Numbered from the stretch's first letter, positions 1-11,829 are shown. The stretch: DNA of 64,000 nucleotides from Diphasiastrum complanatum (GCA_029204225.1 CM055094.1:28692107-28756106), one strand, 5' to 3'. The notes: generated by a model from the letters alone, not told the origin. Numbers and translations are program-made.

Positions 1-2313
1 TGGCCCCTTTTGACTTGGATCCAAATCTCCATCCTCGGGTTTGTCATGATCCTCCTCGGGTTTGTCAAGATCCTCCTCGGATTTGTCAAGATCTTCAATG
101 CACAATGGGTTAGATCCATTTGACAAGCTCTTAGCAAATTGTGACTCATCAAAAAGTACATCCTTGCTTACCTTTACTTTCTTGGATGTAGGATCATATA
201 TCCTATATCCCTTGCTATTTTCTCCATAGCCAACAAAGATTCCTTTGAAGGAGGTAGCATCTTCTTTCCTTCTAGTCTCCAAAGGAATGTGTACATAACA
301 AGTACATCCAAAGATCTTAAAATATTTTACATTGGGTTTCTTATCAAACAAGGCTTGATAAGGTGAGATCCCATCTATAGCACTACTAGGAAGTCTATTA
401 CACAAATAATTAGCACATGTTATGGCTTCTCCCCAAAATGAGATGGGAAGTGATGCATCAAGCCTCAAGGACTTTGCACACTCACATAGACTCCTATTTT
501 TCCTCTCGGCCACCCCATTTTGTTGAGGGGTGTAGGAACAAGTGTATTGTAACTTAATACCATTGATCTCACAAAAGTCTTTCATTTTATTGGAGGTGTA
601 CTCTCCTCCATTATCACATCTTAGTGCTTTGATAGAAGTACTAAGTTGTTTCTCTACTAGAGACTTGAACTTAATGAAAGCTTCATAAACAAGATTTTTC
701 TTTGATAGTAACTCAATCCATGTGAATCTAGTACAATCATCTATAAAAGTTACATACATCAAGGCACCTCCATTACTTGCATGTGAAAAACTATGTACAT
801 CAGAATGTATGAGATCCAAGGGAGAGAGAGATCTTGATGAAGATTTCTTGTAAGAAGATTTGTGTGACTTTGCAAGGCCACATGCCTCACACATTTTTCC
901 ACACTTCTTGAAAGCTCTTGGTAGGCCGAGAGCTAGTTCCTTGCTTGCCATTGACTCCATAGATTGAAGATTAGGATGGCCTAATCTCTTATGCCAAAGC
1001 TCCACTTGAGTTAGCTCCTCCCTAGCCAAGTTCACACTTTCACTTGCAACATTAGCATCCAACTTGAAAAGTCTACCTTGCTTAATGCCACTAGCTATGC
1101 ACTTATCATTTTTCAAGATGGAACAAACTCCATTCTTGAAATGTACATCTAGTCCATTGTCCATTAATTGTCCTACACTAAGCAAGTTTCTTGAAATGGT
1201 AGGAACATACAAAACATTATCTAGATCTATCCTTTTAGATGTGCCTAAACAAAGAGGTATAGATCCTATGCCATCTATCTTGCATGCTTGATCACTAGCA
1301 GTGTATATTGACTTCTTAGAGTCATTACAAGATAGAAGAGTAGAAAAATAATGCTTGTTAAAGGACATGTGGGAACTAGCCCCACTATCTATCCACCATG
1401 TGTCTTGACTTGAAGTTGGTGTAGATGCAACCATTAAGGATGTGTTGATTCCATCCTCATATTCTTCCTCTTGAGCAATGTTCCCTTGATCTCCTTTGGC
1501 TTGTTGATTCTTCTTCAAGTAGCATTCTGAGGCAAAGTGTCCTTTCTTTCCACAAAAGAAACACTTTAGTTTTGCCTTGTTCTTCACTTTGCCTTTGGAG
1601 GTAGATCCTCCATTCTTCATCTCGGCCTCCTTGCCTTGATTTTTCTTGAATGGATTTTGCTTTTTCTTGCCTTTAGATGTAAAGTTAGGTTTCTCCTCTC
1701 CTCCATTAAGTGACATGCTATCCATTCTTGTCTTGAGGTGTAGAAGCCTACTCTCCTCGGCCACAAGAACATTGTGCAACTTTTCAATGGATGGAAGAGA
1801 GTCTTGAATGGCAAATGATTGGACTAAGTTGGTAAACTCATCACTTAGACCATTCAAAATGATTTGTACTAGTTCTTGATCTTGGATCTTCTCTCCTATT
1901 GCACTTAACTCCTTGTTAAGAGATTTGATCCTAAGAACATACTCTTGTCCACTCTCTCCACTTCCTTTCATGCTTTGGAAAACTTGATTTCTTAGCATGA
2001 GGATTCTTGAAGTATTGTTGGATTCATAAATGCTCTTTAATGAATTCCAAGCCTCTTTGGATGAGGTACAAGAAGACACCTCTTTCAAGAGGTCATTGCA
2101 TACATTTAACTTTATGCAATGTAGAGCTAATCTTGCTCTCTTCTTGTATTTGGCTTGTTCTTGGGGAGTTTGAGGCTCTTCCTCTACTCCTTGAACTATG
2201 TCATATAGATCATGGATCACTAGGAGTGATTCCATTCTCACTTTCCAAATGGAATAATTTGTGGAAGTGAGTCTCTCACTTGATTCCATCAAATATCCAC
2301 CCATGGATGACAT
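1..2313 (-). CDS. copia gag-protease-integrase polyprotein (partial, open at window edge)
   Basis: Retrotransposon polyprotein that makes the particle coat, matures it and integrates cDNA. I translated 771 codons from the ATG at 2313-2311 to base 1 with no stop or frameshift. The N-terminal third is a UBN2-type gag (Tnt1-like, with LTSTNYSIWKVRMESL near the start). A CCHC zinc knuckle CFFCGKKGHFASEC starts near residue 251. The aspartic protease motif DSGASSHM is near 309. An LWHKRLGHPN...CEACG zinc module near 435 is followed by the integrase core with LIHSDVHSF, RCDNGGEYTS and GVAERKNRSL. The chosen ATG follows the leader and PBS directly. Being unbroken, it differs from every other copia copy in the window. 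Activity cannot be judged without the RT and the 3' LTR. Confidence 0.9.
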   Translation of the reverse strand, partial: MSSMGGYLMESSERLTSTNYSIWKVRMESLLVIHDLYDIVQGVEEEPQTPQEQAKYKKRARLALHCIKLNVCNDLLKEVSSCTSSKEAWNSLKSIYESNNTSRILMLRNQVFQSMKGSGESGQEYVLRIKSLNKELSAIGEKIQDQELVQIILNGLSDEFTNLVQSFAIQDSLPSIEKLHNVLVAEESRLLHLKTRMDSMSLNGGEEKPNFTSKGKKKQNPFKKNQGKEAEMKNGGSTSKGKVKNKAKLKCFFCGKKGHFASECYLKKNQQAKGDQGNIAQEEEYEDGINTSLMVASTPTSSQDTWWIDSGASSHMSFNKHYFSTLLSCNDSKKSIYTASDQACKIDGIGSIPLCLGTSKRIDLDNVLYVPTISRNLLSVGQLMDNGLDVHFKNGVCSILKNDKCIASGIKQGRLFKLDANVASESVNLAREELTQVELWHKRLGHPNLQSMESMASKELALGLPRAFKKCGKMCEACGLAKSHKSSYKKSSSRSLSPLDLIHSDVHSFSHASNGGALMYVTFIDDCTRFTWIELLSKKNLVYEAFIKFKSLVEKQLSTSIKALRCDNGGEYTSNKMKDFCEINGIKLQYTCSYTPQQNGVAERKNRSLCECAKSLRLDASLPISFWGEAITCANYLCNRLPSSAIDGISPYQALFDKKPNVKYFKIFGCTCYVHIPLETRRKEDATSFKGIFVGYGENSKGYRIYDPTSKKVKVSKDVLFDESQFAKSLSNGSNPLCIEDLDKSEEDLDKPEEDHDKPEDGDLDPSQKGP

Positions 2314-2897
2314 TTTAGAATGAATGCTCTTTTAAAAATCACAAAGATTTTTGAATTTTAAAAGATCTATGAAGTGGCCTAAAGCTTACTAGAATGCCTA
2401 TAGGCTTGTCTCTATCAAACTAACACACAAGCTTGAATGATACTCAAAGATCTTACCAAAAATTTCTAGCTTTCACTCTCACAAAAAAAAATTGCTTTAC
2501 ACTTTTCTTAGAGATTTCACTTCAACTAAGGATCTGAACAAATCAGCCTCTTAGATCTGATCTTAGACTCTAAAAAGAAATGCTTCAATGATCCAAAACA
2601 CTATTTGGTCATAGGCATTAGTTAGAATGAATCTAGATCAATACTATGCTTCAAAAAGCACCAAAAATGAACTAGTATTGTGATTTTGGGACCAAAAAAC
2701 ACAAAGTAACTTGAATTGAAAGTTGCTGTACGGTTTCACACGTGTGAAAAGTACATACACAGCCTCCAAGTCGTTTTGATCCAAATGATTACAAGCTATC
2801 ACTCTAGAAGAACTCGCCCTCACTAGTATTGGCCAAAAAACAAATTTTGCCAATGATCTTTACAAGATTTATGATTCAATGATCACTCTCTTACTTA

Positions 2898-2909
2898 GCT
2901 CTGATACCA
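2898..2909 (-). other. tRNA-Met primer-binding site of element A
   Basis: The minus strand reads TGGTATCAGAGC, the complement of the 3' end of plant initiator tRNA-Met that primes reverse transcription in most plant copia elements. It directly follows the CA that ends the 5' LTR. Confidence 0.9.
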
Positions 2910-3707
2910 TGATAAATTTTACAGTTTTTAGGACAATAATGATTGTACTTTACAATCATAGAGAGTTATTGGTTGCTTAATCAATGAATCTATCAAGTTC
3001 TACACATTAGATCTTGATCTAGATTCACTACACTTGGATTTAAGCAAGAGCAATGGATCAACACATCATTTTTTAGTGAGAGCGGCTTCACACGTGTGGA
3101 GTACTGTCCACTGTACGGCCTGCACCTGAAACAACAAGTACAATGATACTAGATAGCAATCATGCATAAAAATCACAAGACAAATGACTAGAAATCTCAC
3201 AAAAGTGTAGAGTGCAAAAGTCTCATCAATTTTCTTAGCAAAATGATGATCCTTTTATGGATCAAGTACATCCATGAGTCTGGTACAGTCCAGCAGGCCT
3301 TCACACGTGTGAAGAGTGCCACATCACTCATATCTATCCATTTGATCCATCCTTGATCCTTATCCAATAGTTGACCTTCTAGAATATGACTAAAATCCAA
3401 AAAGCTAGTCTCCTAGAATATAGGAATATTCCCTACAAAATAGGATCTAAGGAAAATGGTCAACTCTTATCTTCTAGTACTCTATACACACATGTGAACA
3501 TCCACTTGCCATGTGGGAGCATTTACTCATGCACATGCAAGGAAAAGCTAATTTGTAGGTGACTAGTCAACTTGACTAAAAACTAGTCATTTCATGTTCA
3601 CACTAACTAGAATGATACAAAATCAATTTGGATATATACAAACATGAAAAGTACATCCTTTCACACATGGGAACATGCTCCACACGTGTGAAATCATATC
3701 ATCAACA
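2910..3707 (-). repeat. 5' LTR of copia element A (about 798 bp)
   Basis: Bounded on the minus strand by TGTTGATGATATG at 3707 and ...TTTATCA at 2910, immediately before the PBS. The 3' partner is outside the window, so the right end is inferred from the TG start and typical length. It holds three exact copies of the palindrome CACACGTGTG (3089-3098, within 3299-3314, 3681-3690). Confidence 0.6.
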
Positions 3708-3958
3708 TATTCTAATGTTTGATCAATATTTACATGAACCAATGTCAAGTGAGAAGTGACAATTTTCAACAGGTTCTTCATAAATAGAAAGCAGAGAATC
3801 TAGGCAAATCTCATTCACAAGCCGCTGGGTTCTACATCCAAAGCACAGCAGTAGATGAAATAGTTGTAGTTGATAGTCGAGCAATGGATCTAGCAGTCGA
3901 GGAAGGGCACCAAGCATAAGGAGAGCAAGCAGAGACAACCACTGTAGAAGCAGGTCGT

Positions 3959-4997
3959 GTGCAAGATGATAATGCAACAATGGAAGAAGAGCACACAGCA
4001 TCAGCATCAGTCGAGAAAAAGATACTTGAGGCAATAAGTCCGACAATGGAGTCAACCGAGCCATTGCCAACCTCTCACACACATGCCATTATCATCGATG
4101 TTGATGAACTTGATTACTTCAATACTAATGATGTGTTAGAAAGCCTTGATGAAACTATTTCTACAGGGCCTATGCATATCAAAGATGAGATAACTCCATT
4201 GAGCGGACCCCTAACTCAATCCATCATTGTGTCCAAACCCATTTCCATGACACCTGCCCCTTCTGATGCAAGTTCCGCCACCACCTCATCTCTTGCTACC
4301 TCCACCTTACCATCAGATCCGCAATTCTACTTTCCCCCCTCACATTACACACCTTCTCAATTCTCTTTGTTCAGAGATGTCAATAAGCCATCAAAGACCA
4401 CAAAACAAGCCCTCGAAACCCACTTGCATTGGCTGGTGAGTCAGAATGAAGAGCTAACTGATCAATTAGCCGAGAAGACTAAAGATCTGGAGGCTTTTCA
4501 TGCAGAGCTTAAGGACAAGAGGATACGAGTTGCAAAAGATGAGCTAAGAAGCCAGGAGCTGCAAGAGATGATCCAATGACAAATCTGAGACTTCTTGCAG
4601 CTACAAGATCAGCTCAAGCAACAAGATGCACAAGCTTCTATCGAGAAGCACTGGTTGACAACCCCAACAGTCGAGCTTAGCGAAGTAAAATCTGAAGATA
4701 TTGTTGTAGTGCCACCACCTGGGGGAGGCCATCCGAATGCAGAGGTATGCGAAATTGTTTCAGAGGTATGAAGCCCACAAGGCCAATACCAAGATTCACC
4801 AAGATCGCTATGAGAAGAAGTTGTTTGAATCTCAAAGTCAAATCCAGAAGATGCAACAAGACTTACAACAAGTCCTAGAACAGGTGAACCAGCTCTGGAG
4901 CACCACATGCAAGGTACAAGCAGGGCTTGCTCATCTAGAAAAGAAAGAAGACCAATATGGCCATGACATGAGAGGATCATTTGAGACCGCTACCTGA
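3959..4997 (+). pseudogene. degraded coiled-coil protein remnant of an older repeat element
   Basis: Two open segments, 3959-4579 and 4737-4997, belong to one damaged gene. Between them the first frame continues recognisably through two TGA codons close together (4577-4579, 4586-4588) to about 4768, then shifts frame. Further upstream the same frame is readable to about 3790 with another stop. The protein is Ser/Thr/Pro-rich and acidic in its first half, then heptad-like and rich in Glu, Gln and Lys (LVSQNEELTDQLAEKTKDLE; later QSQIQKMQQDLQQVLEQVNQ), so a coiled coil is likely. No zinc knuckle or enzyme motif is visible. The context (between element A and a possible LTR at 5338) suggests the gag-like or accessory ORF of a retroelement; the family is not recognised. 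Confidence 0.5.
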
Positions 4998-5337
4998 TCA
5001 CCCCCACCATGACCTCCCATTCCTTCTCCCTCTTGTTCATCCATTCTGAATCCAGTTACCCATTTTGATAACCAACATTTTCTTGCAATCCATCTGGATT
5101 AATGAATCAATTTTTTTTAAGTACAGTCTTAGGATAGAATAAGTTTAATTGATGTTTCGAATAGAGATGGTATAGAAATAGGCTTGGACTTCCACTGAAG
5201 GATTAACAGAAGGACAGCAGTTGATAGTGAGACCAATTTGCAAGAGCAGGAGAACCAGATCAATAACCGAAGAGCCCGAACTGATAAAGTCAAATTGATG
5301 TTGTAGAGAGACCTACAACAAGGTTGGTGGAGGGCAA

Positions 5338-5690
5338 TGTTGGTAGATTCTCTACCAATATCACAATCAGCCGAAGGAATATTTATGATGCCGGTTGATC
5401 CGAGTTCTTAAAGTAACTAGACTTGTAAGTTAAAGATCCAACCATGGACCTTGTTGTGTAAGACCATGAGTTGAGGACAAACTAGTTAGTTGCTTGAGAG
5501 TTAGTTGGACGTGACTTGAGAGTAGAGAGCTAGTTGGACGTGACTTGAGAGTGGAGAGCCAAACAACAATATTCAATTGTAGAAATTGATAGCCAAGAAA
5601 CAAAATGGCGAGCTAAAAGAGAGAGAAGATACAAAAGAGAAACGCATGAAGTTAGCAAAAGACAGAAGCTAACGAGGAGGCTAACGATTC
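5338..5690 (+). repeat. possible LTR start of an older element, split by element B
   Basis: A purine-rich tract (GGTGGAGGGCAA, 5326-5337) runs into TGTTGGTAGATTC, as at a polypurine tract/3' LTR junction. The first bases form a hairpin (5340-5358, 8-bp stem, 3-nt loop). The stretch is interrupted at 5690 by element B and may resume at 10728. No second copy is in the window, so this is an inference. Confidence 0.35.
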
Positions 5691-6031
5691 TGATGAGAAA
5701 AATTGATTGACTGATGAGAAATTCATCAGATTCGCGGAACTTTTGCAAAGGCGAATCAATCACGACTCTCTTCAACTCGGAGGGAGTTTAGATGCGACCC
5801 TAGACACTGCCAGCTGAATTGCTCCTACAATCCTCCAGAGTGTAGTCAGTCACTACTAATCTACGTTCATAAAATTAATACAGCGTTCAACAAAGTTTCA
5901 ACCAAAGTGCAAAATTCAAAATGAACAAGAAAACTCAGACATATGAAATATCAACATAAGCATTCAACATCCAAGATCAGACACAACAAGAAAATAATCT
6001 ATATTAATTTTCTCTGAATTTCTTCAAGCAT
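5691..6031 (-). repeat. 3' LTR of element B, only its terminal third
   Basis: Matches 9743-10085 of the 5' LTR almost base for base, then changes abruptly at about 6031 into RT coding sequence. The first ~640 bp of this LTR and the RNase H coding region are missing, so one deletion removed about 1 kb or more across the gene/LTR boundary. Confidence 0.85.
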
Positions 6032-9000
6032 TGTTGTTTGCAAGGTACATCAGTAATCCTATCAGCTTCCTGTAAGGTGTGGGCTGCATCTGTTCTCTCT
6101 CTTCCTTAGTACTTGGATAGTCATCATTCGTTAGCACCGTCTCTGCGAGCATTGGAGTGTTCACTCCTTTGCAGTTCAGCATCCCAAAGTCCTCTAGGAT
6201 CTTCTGGGTGTATCTGGACTGGTGAAGGTATAACTTACCTCCCTCATAGTCCCTCTCAATTTGTAAGCCTAGATAACACCTGGCTTCTCCCAAATCCACT
6301 ATCTCAAAATGTTTCGACATGTCTGTCTTCACCTCAACAATTAGCTGCTCACTCCTGCAAAGTATCAGAGTGTCATCCACATATACAGCTACTATGATGA
6401 TCTGCCCATTTGTAATTCTGACATACACATTGGAGTCAACCAACAGAGGCTTGAATCCTAATGATTTCAGGGCTTGGTCTTTCTTCTTCTACCATTGTCG
6501 AGCTGACTATATCAGACCGTAGATGCTTCTATGCATTCTGCATACATAGTCAGGAAGTGAATTCGAGACGAATCCTGGGGGCTGATCCATGTAGACCTCT
6601 TCATCCAATTTGCCATGCAAGAATGGTTGTCTTCTCATCTACAATGTAGATCATGAGGTCATAAGCTGCTGCATATGCAAATAATAGATGTAGGGACAAA
6701 TGTTTGACGACAGGAGAGAAGGTTTCAGAATAGTCAATACCGTATCTCTGCAAGAAACCCTTCGCTACCAGTCTTGCCTTGTATTTCATCACATTCCCAT
6801 CTGGTCCATATTTGAGCTTGAAGACCCATTTGCATTTGACAGTCTTGCGCTTATGTGGTAATGGCTCCAACGTCCATACCTTGTTCTTCCTCATGGACTC
6901 CATCTCTTCGTTCATGGCTTGGATCCATTTGTCCTTTTTTGGACTTTCAATCGCCTCCTCGAATGTTTGTGGTTCGTCACTGAACCCGCAGAAATCTTTT
7001 GATGTGGAAGCTGAGCTGCCTGGCACATATCTTGCTGGCACTCTTCGTGGTCTTGTCGACCTTCTGAGAGATCCTCCTGGAATAGCTATGCCTTTGCCCT
7101 TGTCTACTCTGCTCGGTCCAGAACCATCTTGGTTTACAGGAACTACGGCGGCAGGTTGCCTTTCGAATCTTTCTTCGTCAGATTTGTCGCTCGAATGGGA
7201 GACGACTCAAAAATCTTCATTTTTGTGTTCATCTGTTGTTCTCTCTGTCACTGGCGACAGGTCATAGTACTGTCTCTTCAGAACTTCGTAGCTAACAGGA
7301 TCTTCGTTGGCCATAGTCCTGATCTCATCGAATTTGACATCCCTCACTGTTTTCACAGTGTTCGTGTCTGGCATGTAGACTCTATAGTATGACAAATTGT
7401 TGTCATAACCTACCAGAAATCTCTGCTCGACTTTTTTCATCAAGCTTCTTTCGAAGCTTATCAGGATTATATGCATATGCTGCACAGCCAAAGATTCTGA
7501 CGTGAGACAGGTTGGGCTTTCTACCCCACCATAGCTCATGTGGTGTCATGTGAGGAGCACCAGACTTGACTGTTTTGTTCTGGATGTATGCGGCTGTAGC
7601 TACTACTTCAGCCCACAGTGCCCTTGGAGCTTTCAAATAGGCCATCATGCATCTGGCTGCCTTCATTAGGGTCCTATTCTTTCGTTCAACAACACCATTG
7701 TGCTGCGATGTGTAGGCTGTAGTTCTTCTGTGAATGATACCACGATCATTGTAGAAGTCAGTGAAGCAATTCAAGATATATTCGCCACCTCAATCTGTTC
7801 TGATCTACTTCACCTTGCTGTCTGTACATCTCTCTGTCCAATTCACGTATTCTGTGGAATTTATCGAGTGCTTCAAATTTATTCTGAATAAAATACACTC
7901 TGACAAACTTGCTATAATCATCAATGAAGGTTATATAATATTTTGAACCTCCTACTGAGATCACGTTGAATGGTCCACAAATGTCAGAATGCACTAGCTC
8001 CAAAATCTTGGTCGTTGTGTAGGAGTCTTTTACGAATGGAGTGCGCGACATCTTGTCTTTCAAACGTGTATCACAGGTGGTCGAACTGGTTGCATTCAAG
8101 ATGCTGACCCCTGTTATCGCTCAATGATGACTTACCTAGTAAAGTGCCATTGAGTTCATGTGGCAGAGTCTTATGTGCCACAGAGTGTCTGGTGAGTCGT
8201 CATGGGTCTGATGCATCTGATATTCAAGTAGGCACACCTTCAGATGATATAGGTTGCCTTTTCTTCTGCCTTGAGCTATGAGAGTGTTGGTGCTGGCGTC
8301 AATCACGTCACATGCTTTGTTAGAAAACATCACACACATCCCTGCATCTGCTATTCTTGCTACAAAGAACAAGTCTTGTTGCAAGGCTGGCACAAACAAA
8401 AAATCTTCGAGTCGTCTGTCTCTGCCGTTGGTGTTGAGCCACAATGAACCAATGTCGTTCACTTGATGTCTAGATCCATCTCCAAGAACTACGAATCTTG
8501 AGGGATCCGCACTTCTGAAATCAGACATTATTCGTCTTGATGTCATGGAGTGTGAGGTGGCTCCTGAATCTAGGATCACCTCATGTGTGTCAGACGTTGA
8601 TGCTGCACACACATCTTCACAGATGTAGGCGGTCAAACAATTTCTGTTCGTTCTTTCTTCGCCCATCTTCGAGCTCTCGGGCTCCTCGACATAGGAAGAA
8701 CTATTGTTGTTAACCTGTCTGTTCTGTGCTGATCTGGTTCTTGGGTTTTGGCGGCAATCCATGGCTGCATGACCCTTCTTATGGCAATGGATACACTCAA
8801 TCTTAGGATTGAGCCAGCAGGTATCTACTGTATGTAGGTCTCTTATGCATCTCACGCAGGTCTTCTTGTTTGTATCTTGTTGTTTCGACCTCCCTTTGGT
8901 CTTCCAGTTGCTCTTGCTGGTCCTCTCTGCTTGCTGGTCACGATCCTATCTATGATTCGACTCCCACTTAGGCTTGAATTGTTTCTTGGATTTTTCTGTG

Positions 9001-9700
9001 TTGTCGTAGAGGGCCTGGTCAGAACCATCCTTGTGATCAAGGTGTTTTCTGGCCTCAACTTCCTCTCGAATATCGACAATCGCCTTTTCGAGTTTCATGG
9101 TAGGATCTTTCGTGAGCAGGGTTCATGTCGTCTGGAAAGATCTGGGTAAGGCTCTCAATAGATACGTGAGCTGCTTCTCAGTTGATACTACATTCTCTGC
9201 TCCAGAGTTGTGTAGATATAGAAACAAATCCTGCATCTTTCTCACGAAGGAGGTGAGGTCTTTTCCATCCCATTGTAGATTTGTCAACTGATCTTCTAGC
9301 ATTATGATCTGACCTCTTAATTTCGTTTGAAATCTTGTAAGCAGTGCATCCCACATCTCCTTAGCTTTGGAGAGTGTAGCCATGTCAAGTGTAAGGCTAT
9401 CTTCGATGGAAGATCATAGCAAGGCTACTGCCTTGTCATTTTTCTCCCTCCATTCACGTAGCTCCTTGCCTGTTGTCGTAGGCATTTCTTCTGTGCCATC
9501 CACCCAAGGGAAGAGTCCTTTGCCCTTGAGTATTAAAGATGTCTTAACTTTCCAGGCTAGAAAGTTAGGTCCTGAAGAATCAAGTATAGTGCAGATCCTG
9601 CTCTACATGCTACTGATCGAAGCCATTGCTTCTTGAAGTTTGTTTCTTTGTTGATGGTTGTCTGTCTGAATGCTTGGCCTCCTGGATCTGGTAGCTCCTT
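6024..9700 (-). pseudogene. copia gag-pol of element B (frameshifted)
   Basis: Read right to left: gag (9123-9560, with SKAKEMWDALLTRFQ); CCHC knuckle CIHCHKKGHAAMDC and protease DSGATSHSM in 8136-8855; integrase in 7758-8099 (ELVHSDICGPF) and 7403-7774 (TSQHNGVVERKNRTL); linker 7207-7539; reverse transcriptase in 6601-7041 (KARLVAKGFLQRYGIDYSET) and 6024-6443 with the catalytic VYVDDTLIL. The domains sit in several frames separated by stops, so no full polyprotein can be made. The coding sequence ends inside the RT C-terminus (...MYLANN), where the deletion joins the LTR. The protein order and spacing are those of Ty1/copia. Confidence 0.9.
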
Positions 9701-9729
9701 GGCTATGTCAAAATATGACAGGATAACCG

Positions 9730-9741
9730 GCTCTAATACCA
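9730..9741 (-). other. primer-binding site of element B (one mismatch)
   Basis: The minus strand reads TGGTATTAGAGC, one C-to-T change from the initiator tRNA-Met complement, one base after the terminal CA of the LTR. Confidence 0.85.
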
Positions 9742-9742
9742 C

Positions 9743-10727
9743 TGATGAGAAAAAGTGATTGACTGATGAGAAATTTGTCGAATTCGCGAAACTTTTGTGA
9801 AGGCAAATCAATCACGACTCTCTTCAGCTTGGATGGAGTTCAGATGTGACCGTTGGACATTGCCAGCTAAATCGCTCCTACAATCCTCTAGAGTGTAGTC
9901 AGTCACTACTGATCTACGTCATAAAATTAATGCAGTGTTCAACAAAGTTTCAACCAAAGTGCGGAATTCAAAATGAACAAGAAAACTCAGACATATGAAA
10001 TATCAGCATAAGCATTCAACATCCAAGATTAGACACAACAAGAAAATAATCTATGTTAATTTTCTCTAAATTTCTTCAAGCACTGCATGCGAATCCACGC
10101 AATGCGCTGGCGTGAACATGGTTCTCTAAAGAGTAGTAGTCTCGTTACAGTAGCGGACAATTGGATCTTTTGATCCTAGACAAAATTGTCTTCACACGCA
10201 GGCGGACATGTATTCTGTATATCACCTTGATTGCTTATTGGCATCAGAATTCTTCACTCTGTTACACTATGTGTATTCTGTTTTGATCTATATGTCAAGT
10301 ATGATCCAGTAAGTACGGTCTCTCTGTGTAAATCTAAGATTATAGTGATTAACAATCTACAACTAACCAAAGAATTACAAGAGTGATAGATTAGCCACGA
10401 CCTAGGGAGAATTTGCTAACGTCATGCCATCAGATCAGATAACTGTACTTCTGGCTACTTGCGTGATCTTTGGTGGTACTCGTTGGGACGTGAGCGCTGA
10501 ACGGGTTTCGTTTATCTCGTCTGCCTTCTTCCGTATAGGACCGCGAAGGAATCTCGTTCGTGGATCTTTCGTGTTCGCGAACCGTTCGTCTTCGTCTCCG
10601 TTGACTTTCATGTTCGCAAAACTCTTCGTGTTTCGTGTCTCCAGATGTTCGAGTTTGCGAACATCTTTGTCAGGCGAAGGACTGAAAGCTAGCAAGGCTT
10701 TGTAATCAGAAACATTTTGTTTCTTCA
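9743..10727 (-). repeat. 5' LTR of element B (about 985 bp)
   Basis: Starts on the minus strand with TGAAGAAACAAAATG at 10727 and ends CA at 9743. The same start follows the purine tract of the related copia copy at 60038, which fixes the boundary. The U3 part is rich in CGAAC/GTTCG words, including GTTCGCGAAC-type near-palindromes around 10545-10660. Confidence 0.8.
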
Positions 10728-11113
10728 TATTCAAGTTGGAGAGTTGGTGGTTGAGAGAGAGTTCATGAGTTGTTGAGAGAGAGCAGTGTGGAGAAGACAG
10801 AGAGCTAGAGATCAATCAGTGGATTGGATCGGACAACCCATAGAAGGATAGTCGATTGGATGTATTGATGACCATTCTAGTAATGAGCAGAGTTACTGTG
10901 TGAATGCGCATTGATGCATAGAGTTTGTAAAGAAACTATTGTCATTGGATTGAGAATCCTTGAAATACTTCATATCAATTATGTGTACCATTTGTTGCAT
11001 ATAATTGTGTACTCAGTGTTTGTGGTGCTCTGTTGTTTACCAAGGAGAATTGTGAAAGAAAGAGTTTATCAGCTATATAAGTGTGAGATTGTAGATCTAA
11101 GATTATAAATCTG
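10728..11113. other. flanking sequence between elements B and C, no gene
   Basis: 386 bp without a supported ORF. It holds GAGA-rich words similar in style to 5470-5690 and may be the continuation of the LTR that starts at 5338. ATCTG at 11109-11113 is the left target duplication of element C. Confidence 0.5.
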
Positions 11114-11829
11114 TGTGAAAAATACAAAAATAAGCTTGGTAGAGGCCAAAAATCTTGTATATAGGATAAACACACATGTGTGGAGCCTGTTCCCACATGT
11201 GAAACTAGTGTACTTGTCATGTACCATAATCATATACATTGTACATATGATTTAATACTTTTGATAGGTGTCATATCCCATGTGTAGAGGACAGCTCACG
11301 CGTGTGAAAAAAGCTGGAGTAGGCAAGTTTTTGCTTCTAGAAGATTTCTATGAAGATCTCCATATAGTAGGAAATTGGACCAAAAATGCCCAAAATAGAA
11401 AGTTTGATCCGAGTGTCAAAATTGCATGATGATGACAAGGCATCCTCACACGTGTGAGATCTGATGCATGATCAGTACCTCAAGCAAGTGTATATATAGT
11501 GGCATATTTGGCCACAATCAATATGAAACATCAATCTTGCATAATTCTCTCTATTTGTCTACATTTGTTTTGATTGTTTTGAGGTTCTATCATGGTGTAC
11601 TTTATTTTCAGGTTGGAGTCGGCGGTACTCTGACAGGGTTTCACACGTGTGAATCCAGCAAGTACATTTACCTTCATAAATTATTGTTCTTGTTAAGATT
11701 TTATGTCTAGAATTGATCTAGATTGATCTTAATCTCAAGTAGATTGATAGATCAAGTAAATCTAACATCCAATCCCTCTTGAGGATCTGATTAGGATCCA
11801 CTCTTGGTCCATTTTGTACTTTTTCCACA
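11114..11829 (+). repeat. 5' LTR of element C (716 bp)
   Basis: TGTGAAAAATAC... to ...TTTTTCCACA, matching 16015-16897. Compared with the 3' LTR it lacks about 88 bp near 11250 (between two AATAC-like words, so probably a microhomology deletion) and lacks the extra palindrome arm. It contains CTCACACGTGTGAG (11445-11458) and TTCACACGTGTGAA (11640-11653). Confidence 0.92.

Larger units (their letters stand above)
1..3707 (-). mobile_element. Ty1/copia retrotransposon A, right (5') part
   Basis: Minus-strand LTR retrotransposon cut by the left window edge. Reading leftwards from 3707 it shows a 5' LTR, a primer-binding site, a leader of about 585 bp (2314-2897, no ORF of note) and a gag-protease-integrase reading frame. 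Integrase lies before the expected reverse transcriptase, the order of Ty1/copia. The RT, RNase H and 3' LTR should lie to the left. The frame is undamaged, so this looks like the youngest element here. The outer 5 bp (3708-3712, tattc) cannot be tested as a target duplication because the other end is missing. Confidence 0.85.
5691..10727 (-). mobile_element. Ty1/copia retrotransposon B, decayed, internally deleted
   Basis: Minus-strand copia element with a full 5' LTR at the right (9743-10727), PBS, broken gag-pol, and only the terminal part of the 3' LTR at the left (5691-6031). The two LTR segments match closely over about 340 bp. The flanks GATTC (5686-5690) and TATTC (10728-10732) match at 4 of 5 bases and probably are a mutated 5-bp target duplication. 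Protein similarity shows the same family as the copia part at 57846-60784. Confidence 0.85.

Noticed and set aside
3723-4082. Leu-rich 119-codon minus-strand ORF.
   Set aside because: It is the antisense reading of the degraded coiled-coil gene and its upstream region; Gln/Glu codons become Leu/Ser-rich in reverse.
10435-10815. 126-codon minus-strand ORF in the element B LTR.
   Set aside because: It covers U3 of the LTR and its flank; part resembles the read-through from the related copia copy at 60040, but there is no domain and it crosses the element boundary.
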